DNA of 64,000 bases from Alphaproteobacteria bacterium. GTDB taxonomy: Bacteria; Pseudomonadota; Alphaproteobacteria; Rhodobacterales; Rhodobacteraceae. Of this stretch, positions 7,275 through 16,307 are shown one piece after another. The position numbers were made by a program, and so were the translations under genes. Within the stretch, counting starts at the first letter, position 1; each line of letters starts with the position of its first letter. The notes below the pieces were generated by a model. It ran no database searches. It was not told where the DNA came from and saw only the letters and a list, made by a program, of their open reading frames with translations. Location of the stretch: assembly GCA_029289325.1 (NCBI GenBank), contig JARFTV010000004.1, forward strand, positions 10,960 through 74,959, in the 5' to 3' direction.

Positions 7275-9152
7275 ATGGCCAGAACGCCGTCCGTCGCGGA
7301 TGACGAGATCTTCAACCTGCGGCTTGCCCGCTCGGCCCCTGACCTTTTCCCGATGCTTGAGGCGCTTTACGGCGCGCGGCCCGATTACGCCACGTTCCGC
7401 GAAAAGCTGGTGAAGGCGCTGAAAAAGGGCTGGGCCGCGCGCCCGGCGGACCTGAAACGGCTGGACCTGCAGCGCGACCTTGAGCCCGACTGGTTCCAGC
7501 GCCCCGGCATGGCCGGATATGTCTTCTACATCGACCGCTTCGCCGGGACCCTGCGGGGAATCCTGGACAAGCTGGATTACCTTGATGACCTGGGGATCAC
7601 CTATGTCCACCTGATGCCCTGCCTGAAGCCTCGGCCGGGGGACAGCGACGGCGGCTATTCGGTCATGGACTACCGCCAGATCAACCCGGCCTATGGCACG
7701 ATGGAGGATTTCGAGACGGTCGGCACCGCCCTTCGGGCCCGGGGGATCTCGCTTTGCGTCGATCTGGTGCTGAACCACACGGCGAAGGAACATGCCTGGG
7801 CGAAGAAGGCGGCGAAGGGGGATCCGAAATATCAGGACTACTACCTGATGTTCGACAGCCCCGACCTGCCGCAGCAGTATGAACGCACCCTGGTCGAGGT
7901 CTTTCCCGACAACGCGCCGGGCAACTTCACCCATTACCCCGAGCTTGGGAAATGGGTCTGGACCACCTTCAACGAACATCAGTGGGACCTGAACTGGGCC
8001 AACCCGGCCGTGTTCCTGGAAATCGTGGAGGTGATGCTGTTCCTTGCCAACCGGGGCGTGGATGTGCTGCGGCTGGATGCGGTGGCCTTCATGTGGAAGC
8101 GGATGGGGACGCGTTGCCAGTCCGAGCCGGAGGTCCACATGATCCTGCAGGCGCTGCGGGCCTGTTCGCGGATCGCCTCGGCGGCGGTGATCCATCTGGA
8201 GGAGGCGATCGTCGCCCCGGCGGAGATGCTGCCCTATCTGGGGCGCGGCAGGCATGACGGGAAGGAGGGGAACCTCGCCTATCACAACAGCCTGATGGTG
8301 CAGTTCTGGTCGGCGCTGGCCAGCCGGGATACCGGGCTGATGACGCATGTGCTGGCCAGCCATTTCCCGGACCGGCTGACCAATGCGACCTATGCGACCT
8401 ATATCCGCTGCCACGACGATATCGGCTGGGCGGTGACGGATGAGGATGCGGCGGCGGTGGGGCTGTCGGGGCATGGGCACCGCGGTTTCCTGTCGGATTT
8501 CTATGAGGGGTCCTTTCCGGGGACCTTCGCCAAGGGTCAGCTGTTCCAGGTGAACCCGGCGACGGGGGACAAGCGGATCTCGGGGACCTTCGCCAGCCTT
8601 GCGGGGCTGGAGACGGCGGGCGACCCGGCGGCGGTGGAGATGGCGGTGCAGCGGATCCTGATGGGGCACGCGCTGATCGCGGCCTGGGGGGGGATCCCGC
8701 TGATCTACATGGGTGACGAGCTGGCGCTGACCAACGACTACTCCTACCTTGACGAGCCCCACCATGCCCATGACAGCCGCTGGGTGCACCGGCCCCGGAT
8801 GGACTGGGCGGCGGCGGAGGGGCGACATTCGGGGGACACGCCGGGGGCGCGGGTCTTCTGGGGAACGAAGGCGATCCTGGCGCGGCGGGCGGCGACGGCG
8901 GAACTGCATGGGGCGGTGCCGGTGCGGGTGGTGGCCTCGGGGAACCCGGCGGTCTTTGCCTTCCAGCGGGTCGCGCCGACCGGGGTCCTGCTTGCCCTCT
9001 TCAACTTCACCGAGCACTGGCAGGAGGTGCCGGAAGCCTGGGCCCGCGCCCTGGGGGTGGGGGAGATGCGGGACCTGCTGTCGGATCAGCGGGTGGAGAC
9101 CCACCACGGGCAGATCGTGCTGCCCCCCTATGCGCGGGTCTGGCTGGTCTGA
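7275..9152 (+). CDS. amylosucrase (GH13_4)
   Basis: A 625-residue GH13 enzyme that uses sucrose to extend alpha-1,4-glucan and frees fructose. It shows the amylosucrase-type N-terminal helical domain (1-90), then the (beta/alpha)8 barrel with DLVLNHT, the nucleophile Asp in VDVLRLDAVAF, the acid Glu in IHLEEAIV and the conserved CHDDIGW; MGDELALTND follows in a region typical of this subfamily. There is no signal peptide. The ATG at 7275 has GGGAGAA nearby. It stands alone here: no sucrose transporter, fructokinase or glycogen genes adjoin it. A 15-bp inverted repeat follows its stop immediately. Confidence 0.92.
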   Translation: MARTPSVADDEIFNLRLARSAPDLFPMLEALYGARPDYATFREKLVKALKKGWAARPADLKRLDLQRDLEPDWFQRPGMAGYVFYIDRFAGTLRGILDKLDYLDDLGITYVHLMPCLKPRPGDSDGGYSVMDYRQINPAYGTMEDFETVGTALRARGISLCVDLVLNHTAKEHAWAKKAAKGDPKYQDYYLMFDSPDLPQQYERTLVEVFPDNAPGNFTHYPELGKWVWTTFNEHQWDLNWANPAVFLEIVEVMLFLANRGVDVLRLDAVAFMWKRMGTRCQSEPEVHMILQALRACSRIASAAVIHLEEAIVAPAEMLPYLGRGRHDGKEGNLAYHNSLMVQFWSALASRDTGLMTHVLASHFPDRLTNATYATYIRCHDDIGWAVTDEDAAAVGLSGHGHRGFLSDFYEGSFPGTFAKGQLFQVNPATGDKRISGTFASLAGLETAGDPAAVEMAVQRILMGHALIAAWGGIPLIYMGDELALTNDYSYLDEPHHAHDSRWVHRPRMDWAAAEGRHSGDTPGARVFWGTKAILARRAATAELHGAVPVRVVASGNPAVFAFQRVAPTGVLLALFNFTEHWQEVPEAWARALGVGEMRDLLSDQRVETHHGQIVLPPYARVWLV

Positions 9153-9153
9153 C

Positions 9154-9168
9154 TGTCCACGGTGGACA
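9154..9168. repeat. 15-bp inverted repeat, copy 1
   Basis: TGTCCACGGTGGACA starts two bases after the amylosucrase stop and is followed by TTTTTC, so it may double as a weak terminator. The identical 15-mer recurs at 55217-55231, also right after a plus-strand stop codon. Confidence 0.7.
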
Positions 9169-9277
9169 TTTTTCGATTATCCCGCGCAATCAATCGGTTA
9201 CGCGCGGGCGTTAGGAATTTGTTAACCCGTGGCCAGAGGGGCTGCGACGGGCCGGAAAGCGGTCGCCGGGGCGCGGC

Positions 9278-9937
9278 TTACGGGGTCGGATAGGCCCTTG
9301 CGCCGAAGATGGCGCTGCCGACGCGGATATGGGTGGCGCCGTGGGCGATGGCGGTCTCGAAATCGCCGCTCATGCCCATCGAGAGGCCGGAAAGCCCATG
9401 GTCGGCGGCCATCCGGGCCAGCATGGCGAAATGCGGGGTGGGATCCTGATCTTCGGGCGGGATGCACATGAGGCCGTGGGGCGCGAGGTCCATCGCGCGG
9501 CAATCGCGCAGGAAGGCGGAGAGGTCGGCGGGCAGGACGCCAGCCTTCTGCGGTTCCTCACCCGTGTTCACCTGGACGAACAACTGCGGCAGGGCGCCGC
9601 GCGCCTGGGCCAGGCTGGCGAGTTTCGTGGCCAGCGAGGGGCGGTCGAGCGTGTGGATCGCATCGAAAAGATCGACCGCCAGCTTCGCCTTGTTGGTCTG
9701 CAAGGGGCCGATCATGTGAACCTGCAACGGGCCATAAGCCGCGCGCCAGGCGGGCCATTTCGCCGCTGCCTCTTGCACATAGTTTTCGCCAAAGACGCGG
9801 TGGCCCTGATCCAGCACGGCCTGCACCCGGTCAGCCGGTTGCACCTTGGAGACGGCGATCAGCGTGACCGAACCTTCCCCACGCCCCGCCGCCCGTTCCG
9901 CCGCGCGCATCCGCGCGAGAATCTGGTCCAGTGCCAT
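9278..9937 (-). CDS. YggS-family PLP homeostasis protein
   Basis: 219 residues of the alanine-racemase-like barrel fold that binds pyridoxal phosphate and balances PLP and amino-acid pools (YggS/PROSC/PLPBP). Seen: PLP lysine in IAVSKVQPADRVQ, FGENYVQEAAAKW, HMIGPLQTNK, LSMGMSGDFETAI and GATHIRVGSAIFG at the end. It is cytoplasmic and monomeric by family. Downstream it faces amylosucrase; upstream lies the terminator of the porin gene on the same strand. Confidence 0.95.
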   Translation of the reverse strand: MALDQILARMRAAERAAGRGEGSVTLIAVSKVQPADRVQAVLDQGHRVFGENYVQEAAAKWPAWRAAYGPLQVHMIGPLQTNKAKLAVDLFDAIHTLDRPSLATKLASLAQARGALPQLFVQVNTGEEPQKAGVLPADLSAFLRDCRAMDLAPHGLMCIPPEDQDPTPHFAMLARMAADHGLSGLSMGMSGDFETAIAHGATHIRVGSAIFGARAYPTP

Positions 9938-9990
9938 CGTCTTGCCCCCGTCCTTGCACGGGCAACCTAATCGCCGGGCCGGAAAAGAAA

Positions 9991-10012
9991 AGAGCGGGCA
10001 AAAGCCCGCTCT
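9991..10012 (-). terminator. intrinsic terminator of the porin gene
   Basis: Nine-base arms AGAGCGGGC / GCCCGCTCT with a four-base loop, followed on the minus strand by TTTCTTTTC. It lies 25 bases after the porin stop codon and separates it from yggS. Confidence 0.85.
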
Positions 10013-10036
10013 TCCCTGTCGTTCGATCCCGAAGGA

Positions 10037-10966
10037 TTAGAACGAGAACTTCAGGCCGAGGTTCGCGATGGTCGCGTCCGGCGAGACGTCGTTGTTCTGA
10101 CGGGTCACACCGCCAGCCAGGGTCGCGCCGCCGCCCAGGTCGTAGGCAGCGCCCAGACCGAAATGCTTCACGTCGTCGTTGCCGATCTGGTGGTAGGGGT
10201 TCAGTTCGACGCTGGAGTTGCCGTAGTCGGTGTAGAAGGCGGTCAGGGTGGTGTCACCCATCGCGTAATCGACCGACAGAGCGTAGGCGGTGTCGATACC
10301 CGACACGTCCACGTCCGAGACACGGACCTTGACGGTGGCCGGGCCGAAGGTGGCCGAACCGCCGAGCGAGATCATGTCGACGCTGCCGAGGCCAGAATCA
10401 GCACGCTCCCAAGCGAGGGCAGCCGAATAACCATCGGCAGCGTACTTCACGCCGAGGTTGTAGGTATCAAGACCGGTGTCCATCTGGCCGATACCAGCAC
10501 CGAAGGTCAGCGCGCCGGCGCTGTACTCGTAGTACAGGGCGGTTTTGACGGTGCCGATGAAGTTGATTTCCTGGGTGTCGTCGTTCGGGCCGTAGCCAAC
10601 GCCCGAGACCTGACCGACGAGAGCGTCAGCAGCGCCATCAACGTCGCCCATGGTCAGCTTGCCGAAGGCGCCCGAGATGAACACGGTCGAGTCGCCGTTG
10701 GTGGTGCCCGACGAGCCAAGAGCAGCGTCGTTGCCGCTTTCCTGGTCAGCGCGGGTCGAAGCGCCGAACGACAGGCCGGTGTCGGTTTCGCCCGAAGCGG
10801 TAAACACGATGCGGACGCGCGAGCTGAACTGGGTCGAGGAGTCGGCGCTGCCGCCCGGATCCAGGTGAACGATACCCATGCGGGCCGAGCCCGACAGGGA
10901 GATATCCGCAGCAGCGGCACCGGCGGTCAGAACCAGGGCGCTGGTTGCGAGGAGAACCTTTTTCAT
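10037..10966 (-). CDS. Rhodobacter-type outer-membrane porin
   Basis: 309 residues: signal peptide MKKVLLATSALVLTAGAAAA, then a beta-rich protein (ISLSGSARMGIVHLDPGG ...) rich in Gly, Asp and aromatic residues and ending in a terminal Phe (NLGLKFSF), the outer-membrane sorting signal recognised by the BAM complex. It forms a trimeric general diffusion pore by family knowledge (Rhodobacter capsulatus/blastica porins). The start was set by the signal peptide; longer in-frame starts upstream are spurious. Codon choice is strongly biased to C/G third positions as expected of a highly expressed gene. Strong terminator downstream. Confidence 0.93.
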   Translation of the reverse strand: MKKVLLATSALVLTAGAAAADISLSGSARMGIVHLDPGGSADSSTQFSSRVRIVFTASGETDTGLSFGASTRADQESGNDAALGSSGTTNGDSTVFISGAFGKLTMGDVDGAADALVGQVSGVGYGPNDDTQEINFIGTVKTALYYEYSAGALTFGAGIGQMDTGLDTYNLGVKYAADGYSAALAWERADSGLGSVDMISLGGSATFGPATVKVRVSDVDVSGIDTAYALSVDYAMGDTTLTAFYTDYGNSSVELNPYHQIGNDDVKHFGLGAAYDLGGGATLAGGVTRQNNDVSPDATIANLGLKFSF

Positions 10967-11164
10967 GTTTTTCCCTCTTTCCTTCAAGGTAAGCCCGCCG
11001 CAGGGGAATCCGCAGGGGAATGAACCGTATTTCATCCGCGACGCCCCGGATTGCAACGCTAACGGGCAGCCCGGCGCAAAACGGGGGAAAGCTGGTGCAT
11101 CGATGCCACAGGTCGGGAGGGCCTGACCCCACCCCCCCACAGGCGGGGTAAAAGGTGAAAGCCC

Positions 11165-11193
11165 TTGGCAGGCCGGGGGCGCTGGGCTAGACA
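11165..11193 (+). promoter_or_regulatory. candidate sigma-70 promoter for the DUF3576-leuS operon
   Basis: TTGGCA, 17 bases, TAGACA, ending 29 bases before the ATG of the DUF3576 lipoprotein. The spacing is ideal and both boxes match four to five of six consensus bases. The 256 bases between this gene and the divergent porin hold no gene; a short direct repeat GCAGGGGAAT occurs twice near 11000-11023. Confidence 0.4.
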
Positions 11194-11222
11194 GCAGGAC
11201 TATGGAAAGACAGGGTGGACGG

Positions 11223-11756
11223 ATGAACTTGCAGCGGGTCGCACGCATTGCCTTGGCAACCGGGCTGGTCGCCGTCCTTACCGCCTGCGGTGGCGGCGGG
11301 CTGTTCAACCGGGGTGGCTCGGTCCCCACGGAAGATCAGATGGCGCGGAAGGAGCGCGCGGATGCCCAGCGCGCGGCGAACCGGGCGGCGAACCCCGAGC
11401 GGGAACGCGGGTCGACGATCTGGGACCTGTTCGGCAGCTCGGACGATCCGAACACGACGGTCGAGGTGAACAAGTATCTCTGGCAGGCAAGCCTTGAGGT
11501 GTTGAACTTCCTGCCGATCGAATCGGTGGATCCGTTCACCGGCGTGATCGTGACGGGGTATGGGCGGCCTCCGGGTGGGGGTCGGGCCTATCGCGCGACG
11601 ATCTATGTGCAGGACCCGGCGCTGGATGCGCGCAGCCTGAAGGTGGCGCTGCAGGGCCAGGGCGGGGCCTCGGTCGCGCCGGAAACGGTGCGGGCGGTCG
11701 AGGATGCGATCCTGACGCGGGCGCGGCAGCTGCGGGTGCGCGACAGCAGGCTGTAA
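11223..11756 (+). CDS. DUF3576-family lipoprotein
   Basis: 177 residues; signal with lipobox (VAVLTAC, Cys near residue 21) then GGGG. The mature part has a charged linker (residues 35-65) and a domain with STIWDLFGS, VNKYLWQASLEVLNFLPI, DPFTGVIVTGYGRPPGG and DARSLKVALQ, which fits DUF3576. The family almost always precedes leuS and lptE in Alphaproteobacteria, so a role in the outer-membrane or LPS pathway is guessed from context, not shown. A longer start 21 bases upstream is possible but weakens the signal peptide. Confidence 0.88.
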   Translation: MNLQRVARIALATGLVAVLTACGGGGLFNRGGSVPTEDQMARKERADAQRAANRAANPERERGSTIWDLFGSSDDPNTTVEVNKYLWQASLEVLNFLPIESVDPFTGVIVTGYGRPPGGGRAYRATIYVQDPALDARSLKVALQGQGGASVAPETVRAVEDAILTRARQLRVRDSRL

Positions 11757-11776
11757 GGCGGTTCCTCTGGCAGGCG

Positions 11777-11822
11777 CCGGGGCGCGGCCCCGGACCCCCG
11801 GATATTTGCAGACAGGAAATGG
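11777..11822 (+). repeat. GGATATTTG-tailed repeat element, copy 1
   Basis: Stem-loop CCGGGGC-GCG-GCCCCGG followed by ACCCCCGGATATTTGCAGA and an AGGAAATGG tail. Related copies lie at 17850-17902 (minus), 21222-21281, 21291-21327 (minus) and 48514-48568. It sits between DUF3576 and leuS. Confidence 0.6.
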
Positions 11823-11886
11823 AGCGGGGTGGACCTTTTCGCCGTGATCCGTGTAATTGCGCCCGGCAAGCAGTGAGAGGCCCCTG

Positions 11887-14439
11887 ATGTCGCGCTATGA
11901 CCCTTCGGTGATCGAACCCAGATGGCAGGCTGCCTGGGAGGCGGCGGGGGCGTTCACGGCGCGGCGCGACCCCTTGAAGCCCAAGTACTATGTGCTGGAG
12001 ATGTTCCCCTATCCCTCGGGGCGCATCCACATGGGCCATGTGCGCAACTATACGATGGGCGATGTGGTCGCGCGGTACAAATCCGCGAGCGGATTCAGCG
12101 TGTTGCACCCGATGGGCTGGGACGCCTTCGGGATGCCCGCCGAGAATGCGGCGATGGAGCGGGGGGGTCATCCGAAGGACTGGACCTACGGCAACATCGC
12201 GGACATGAAGGCTCAGATGAAGCCCTTGGGCCTGTCGATCGACTGGAGCCGGGAGCTGGCGACCTGTGACCCGGAGTATTACGGCCAGCAGCAGGCGATG
12301 TTCATCGACATGATGGAGGCCGGGCTGGTCTACCGGAAGGCGGCGGTGGTCAATTGGGACCCGGTCGACATGACGGTGCTGGCGAACGAGCAGGTGATCG
12401 ACGGCAAGGGCTGGCGGTCTGGCGCGGCGGTGGAGCGGCGCGAGCTGGTGCAGTGGTTCTTCAAGATCAGCGATTACTCGGAAGAGCTGCTGGGCGCGCT
12501 GGACGGGCTGACCAACTGGCCCGAGAAGGTGCGGCTGATGCAGGCCAACTGGATCGGCAAGTCGCGGGGCTTGCAGTTCGCGTTCGAGACCGTGGGCGCT
12601 CCGGCGGGGTTCGAGGCGCTGGAGGTCTATACGACCCGGCCGGATACGCTGATGGGGGCGAGTTTCGCGGCGATCAGCCCGGACCATCCGCTGGCCCGGG
12701 CGCTGGAGGGCGATCCGGCGGTGGCGGAGTTCGTGGCCAAGTGCCGCAAGGGCGGGACCAGCGCCGAGGAAATCGAGACGGCGGAGAAGATCGGCTATGA
12801 CACGGGCATCCGCGTCAAGCATCCGCTGGACCCCAACTGGGAATTGCCGGTCTGGATCGCGAACTTCATCCTGATGGACTATGGCACCGGGGCGATCTTC
12901 GGTTGCCCGGCGCATGACCAGCGCGACTTTGACTTTGCGACGAAATATGCCCTGCCGATCAAGCCGGTCTTTACCGCGGACGGCAGCGATGCCGCGCTGG
13001 CCGAGGCGTTCGTGCCGATGAAGTCGGAGAAGGTCCACTACATCCGCGGTTTCGCCGGGGAGGCGGTGCAGACCGGAGATGAGGGCGTGGCGGCGGCCAT
13101 CGCCCATGCCGAGGCGAATGGATATGGCAAGGGCGTGACCAAGTTCCGCCTGCGCGATTGGGGGATTTCAAGGCAGCGTTATTGGGGCTGCCCGATTCCG
13201 GTGGTGCATTGCCCAACGTGCGGGGTGGTGCCGGAGAAGAAAGAGAATCTGCCGGTCGAGCTGCCCTATGACGTGAGCTTTGACAAGCCGGGCAATCCCT
13301 TGGACCGCCATCCCAGCTGGCGCGACTGTGCCTGCCCGAAATGCGGTGCTCCGGCCAAGCGCGAGACGGATACGATGGACACGTTCGTCGATTCGTCCTG
13401 GTATTACGCGCGCTTCACCGCGCCGCGCGCCACGACGCCGACCGTGGCCGAGGATGCCGATTACTGGATGAACGTCGACCAGTATATCGGCGGGATCGAA
13501 CACGCGATCCTGCACCTCTTGTATTCCCGCTTCTTCGCCCGGGCGATGCACAAGACCGGCCACCTGCCCGCCAAGGCGGTGGAGCCGTTCAGCGCGCTGT
13601 TCACGCAGGGGATGGTGACGCATGAGATCTACAAGACGACCGATGCGGCAGGCCGCCCGGTCTATCACCTGCCCGAGGACATCATCCGCAGCGAAGGCGG
13701 GGCGACGTTGAAGGACGGGACCAAGGTCGAGGTCATCCCCTCGGCCAAGATGTCGAAGTCGAAGAAGAACGTCGTCGATCCGATGAACATCATCGCCAGC
13801 TTCGGCGCGGATACGGCCCGGTGGTTCGTCATGTCCGACTCGCCGCCCGAGCGGGACGTGGAATGGACCAGCGCGGGGGCCGAGGCGGCGTTCAAGCATC
13901 TGTCGCGGGTCTGGTCGCTGTGCAGCCGGATCGGCGAGATGCCCGCCGACCACAAGGGCGAGGGTGACGCGGAGTTGGCGCGGGCGACCGCCCGGGCCAT
14001 CGACGAGGTGACGAAGGGGATCGAGGGCTTTGCCTTCAACAAGGCGATTGCCAGCCTTTATGCCTTTACCAACACCATCGCGAAGGCCAATGCCTCGACC
14101 CCGGTGATGAAAGAGGCGATCCGCACCCTGGCGCAGCTGATGAGCCCGATGACCCCGCATATGGCGGAGGAGGTCTGGAGCTATCAGGGCGGCGCGGGCC
14201 TTTGCGCCCAGGCTCCCTGGCCCAAGGCGGACCCGGCGCTGCTGGTCGATGACACGGTGACGCTGCCGATCCAGATCAACGGCAAGCGCCGGGCGGAAAT
14301 CAGCGTGCCGAAGGATATGGCCGCGGCCGAGGTTGAAAAGATTGCGCTGGCGAACGAGGATGTGGTCAGGTTCCTTGCCGGGCAGCCGGTGAAGAAGATC
14401 ATCGTCGTGCCGGGCCGCATCATCAATGTCGTCGTTTAA
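11887..14439 (+). CDS. leuS: leucyl-tRNA synthetase
   Basis: 850 residues, class I aminoacyl-tRNA synthetase charging tRNA-Leu in the cytoplasm. HIGH motif in [15 protein letters not shown] (about 42-56), CP1 editing domain in the 220-420 region with [23 protein letters not shown]-type segment, KMSKS as [11 protein letters not shown] near residue 620, anticodon-binding and C-terminal domains. Start at [14 protein letters not shown] matches family N termini. It overlaps lptE by 14 bases, so lptE is translationally coupled. Confidence 0.98.
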   Translation: MSRYDPSVIEPRWQAAWEAAGAFTARRDPLKPKYYVLEMFPYPSGRIHMGHVRNYTMGDVVARYKSASGFSVLHPMGWDAFGMPAENAAMERGGHPKDWTYGNIADMKAQMKPLGLSIDWSRELATCDPEYYGQQQAMFIDMMEAGLVYRKAAVVNWDPVDMTVLANEQVIDGKGWRSGAAVERRELVQWFFKISDYSEELLGALDGLTNWPEKVRLMQANWIGKSRGLQFAFETVGAPAGFEALEVYTTRPDTLMGASFAAISPDHPLARALEGDPAVAEFVAKCRKGGTSAEEIETAEKIGYDTGIRVKHPLDPNWELPVWIANFILMDYGTGAIFGCPAHDQRDFDFATKYALPIKPVFTADGSDAALAEAFVPMKSEKVHYIRGFAGEAVQTGDEGVAAAIAHAEANGYGKGVTKFRLRDWGISRQRYWGCPIPVVHCPTCGVVPEKKENLPVELPYDVSFDKPGNPLDRHPSWRDCACPKCGAPAKRETDTMDTFVDSSWYYARFTAPRATTPTVAEDADYWMNVDQYIGGIEHAILHLLYSRFFARAMHKTGHLPAKAVEPFSALFTQGMVTHEIYKTTDAAGRPVYHLPEDIIRSEGGATLKDGTKVEVIPSAKMSKSKKNVVDPMNIIASFGADTARWFVMSDSPPERDVEWTSAGAEAAFKHLSRVWSLCSRIGEMPADHKGEGDAELARATARAIDEVTKGIEGFAFNKAIASLYAFTNTIAKANASTPVMKEAIRTLAQLMSPMTPHMAEEVWSYQGGAGLCAQAPWPKADPALLVDDTVTLPIQINGKRRAEISVPKDMAAAEVEKIALANEDVVRFLAGQPVKKIIVVPGRIINVVV

Positions 14440-14911
14440 CCGCCGCTTTCTTCTGCTTGCCCCGCTGGCCCTGGCGGCCTGCGGGTTCACGCCCGCCTAT
14501 GCTCCGGGCGGCGGGGCGGACAAGCTGCTGGGCACGATCTGGGTGCAGGACCCGACGGACAAGAACGGCTTTGACCTGGTCGAGCGGCTGGAGGAACGCC
14601 TGGGGCGGCCCGAGGATATCCGCTATGACCTGGGCTACCGGATCACCACCGAGGCGGTGGGCGTGGGGATCACCACGGATAACCAGATCACCCGCTACAA
14701 CCTGAAAGGCGTGGTGGACTGGACCCTGACCGAGCGCGCGACGGGCGCGCGGATCGCCGGCGGGCGGGTGCAGAACTTCACCGCCTATTCGGCCACGGGG
14801 TCCACCGTCGCGGGGCTTGCGGCCGAGGAAGACGCGGCCTTCCGGCTGATGCGCATCCTTGCCGACCAGATCGTCGCGCGACTGATCGCCGAATCGGCCC
14901 GGCTGCCATGA
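14426..14911 (+). CDS. lptE: LPS-assembly lipoprotein LptE
   Basis: 161 residues; [23 protein letters not shown] gives a lipobox LAAC with Cys19 followed by GFTPAY, the hallmark of alphaproteobacterial LptE. It plugs the LptD barrel in the outer membrane and helps insert LPS. The mature protein keeps the small alpha/beta fold (residues 40-150). Overlaps leuS and, by four bases, holA: the conserved leuS-lptE-holA order. Confidence 0.93.
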   Translation: MSSFNRRFLLLAPLALAACGFTPAYAPGGGADKLLGTIWVQDPTDKNGFDLVERLEERLGRPEDIRYDLGYRITTEAVGVGITTDNQITRYNLKGVVDWTLTERATGARIAGGRVQNFTAYSATGSTVAGLAAEEDAAFRLMRILADQIVARLIAESARLP

Positions 14912-15921
14912 TCCTGAAGGGGGCCGAGGCCGCGCGCTATTGCGCGAAGCCCGATCCTGCACGTCCGGGCCTGCTGATCTTTGGCGCGGATGCGATGCGG
15001 GTGGCCCTGAAGCGGCAAGAGGCGATTGCCGCCCTCGTCGGCCCCGAGGGCGAGGCCGAGATGCGCCTGACGCGGATGTCGGGCGGCGATTTGCGGCGGG
15101 ATGGCAGTCTGCTGCTGGATGCGATCAAGGCGGTGGGGTTCTTTCCCGGCCCCCGGGTGGCCTTTGTCGAGGAGGCGACCGACGGGCTGTCCGAGGTGAT
15201 CAGGGTCGCCCTGAATGAATGGCGTCCGGGTGATGCGGTGATCATGGTCACTGCGGGGGGGCTGACGGGGAAGTCAGCGCTGAAGGGGCTGTTCGAGAAG
15301 CACCCCGCGGCCGTCTGCATCGGGCTTTATGACGAACCTCCGGGCCGGGAAGAGATCGAGGCGGCGCTGAAGGCGGCCGGGCTGGTCGATATCGACCGCG
15401 AGGCGATGAACGACCTCAACATGCTGGCCCGGGCGCTGGATCCGGGCGACTTCCGGCAGACGCTGGAGAAGATCGCGCTGTACAAATATGGCGATCCCTC
15501 CCCCCTGACCCCCGCGGATGTGGCGGCGATGGCTCCGGCTACCATCGAGGCCGAGGTGGATGAGCTGATCGACGCGGTGGCCGAGGGGCGGGCACAGGCG
15601 ATCGGCCCGCTGTTCCGGCGGCTGGAGGGGCAGGGCACGCAGCCGGTGACGATCTGCATCGCGGCCTTGCGGCATTTCCGCATCCTCCACGCGGCGGCGA
15701 GCGATCCGGGCGGGCCGGGGGCGGGGATCCAGAAGGCGCGGGTGAGCTTCAAGCAGAAGGACGCGATGGGGCGGCAGGCCGGGCACTGGGGGGGGCGGGT
15801 GCTGGAGGCGGCGGTCTCTCTCCTGCTGGAGACGGACCTGACGCTGCGATCCTCCAGCAAGGCGCCGGGAATGGCGCTGATGGAACGGGCGCTGATCCGG
15901 CTGGCGATGATGCGGAGATAG
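14908..15921 (+). CDS. holA: DNA polymerase III delta subunit
   Basis: 337 residues. The clamp-loader delta subunit opens the beta ring during loading on primed DNA. N-terminal AAA+-like domain without a working Walker A, typical of delta; LLIFGADAMRVALKRQEAI near residue 25, then FVEEATDGLSEVIR and the collar domain (FRILHAAASD, alpha-helical, 210-330). It starts 4 bases inside lptE. A 109-residue gene follows after 2 bases and so shares the operon. Confidence 0.93.
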   Translation: MILKGAEAARYCAKPDPARPGLLIFGADAMRVALKRQEAIAALVGPEGEAEMRLTRMSGGDLRRDGSLLLDAIKAVGFFPGPRVAFVEEATDGLSEVIRVALNEWRPGDAVIMVTAGGLTGKSALKGLFEKHPAAVCIGLYDEPPGREEIEAALKAAGLVDIDREAMNDLNMLARALDPGDFRQTLEKIALYKYGDPSPLTPADVAAMAPATIEAEVDELIDAVAEGRAQAIGPLFRRLEGQGTQPVTICIAALRHFRILHAAASDPGGPGAGIQKARVSFKQKDAMGRQAGHWGGRVLEAAVSLLLETDLTLRSSSKAPGMALMERALIRLAMMRR

Positions 15922-15923
15922 GC

Positions 15924-16253
15924 ATGACACAGGCTCTAACCCCGATCGAGACGTTCCTCGCCCCCCTCGCCCGCCATGCCCGGAAGCTGCCCGATATCGA
16001 GGGGCTGGTGTTCTGGGGCGGGGCCGATGGCTGGGAGACCAGCCCGTCCGAGGCGCTGGAGGCAGAGGAGATCGCCTTCTACGCCGAGGGGCTGCTGGAG
16101 GACGGGTTCCGGATGCGTTGGGCGCTGATGGCCAGCGCGGATGCGCCCGACCGGGCAGACCATCTGCGGCTGGAGTTCTGGCAGGACGAGAGCCCGGCCC
16201 CTGCCCTTCCGGCGGGATGGGTGCCGCTGGACCAGGGGCTCTGGCCGGGCTGA
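15924..16253 (+). CDS. conserved-looking small protein, unknown
   Basis: 109 residues, acidic and rich in Trp and Leu, without signal peptide or membrane segment. It begins 2 bases after the holA stop, so it is expressed with holA. Segments such as PDIEGLVFWGGADGWETSPSEA and LRLEFWQDE suggest a compact alpha/beta cytoplasmic domain. I recognise no family and no catalytic motif. Coding is supported by the tight spacing, codon use like its neighbours and the absence of a competing frame. Confidence 0.65.
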   Translation: MTQALTPIETFLAPLARHARKLPDIEGLVFWGGADGWETSPSEALEAEEIAFYAEGLLEDGFRMRWALMASADAPDRADHLRLEFWQDESPAPALPAGWVPLDQGLWPG

Positions 16254-16307
16254 GGGCCTTGTTGCCCCCACCGCGCCCGGTCTAGGCTTCGCGCAGGAGG
16301 ATCCCCG

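Noticed and set aside
6597-9107. 836-codon minus-strand open frame opposite amylosucrase and the L,D-transpeptidase
   Set aside because: Antisense to two genes with intact catalytic motifs; no recognisable domain.
9211-9226. TTAG-N7-TTAAC as a CtrA promoter
   Set aside because: One mismatch and no gene downstream in either direction; kept only as a remark with the 15-bp palindrome.
11536-13107. 523-codon minus-strand open frame opposite leuS
   Set aside because: Shadow of the leucyl-tRNA synthetase gene without any motif of its own.
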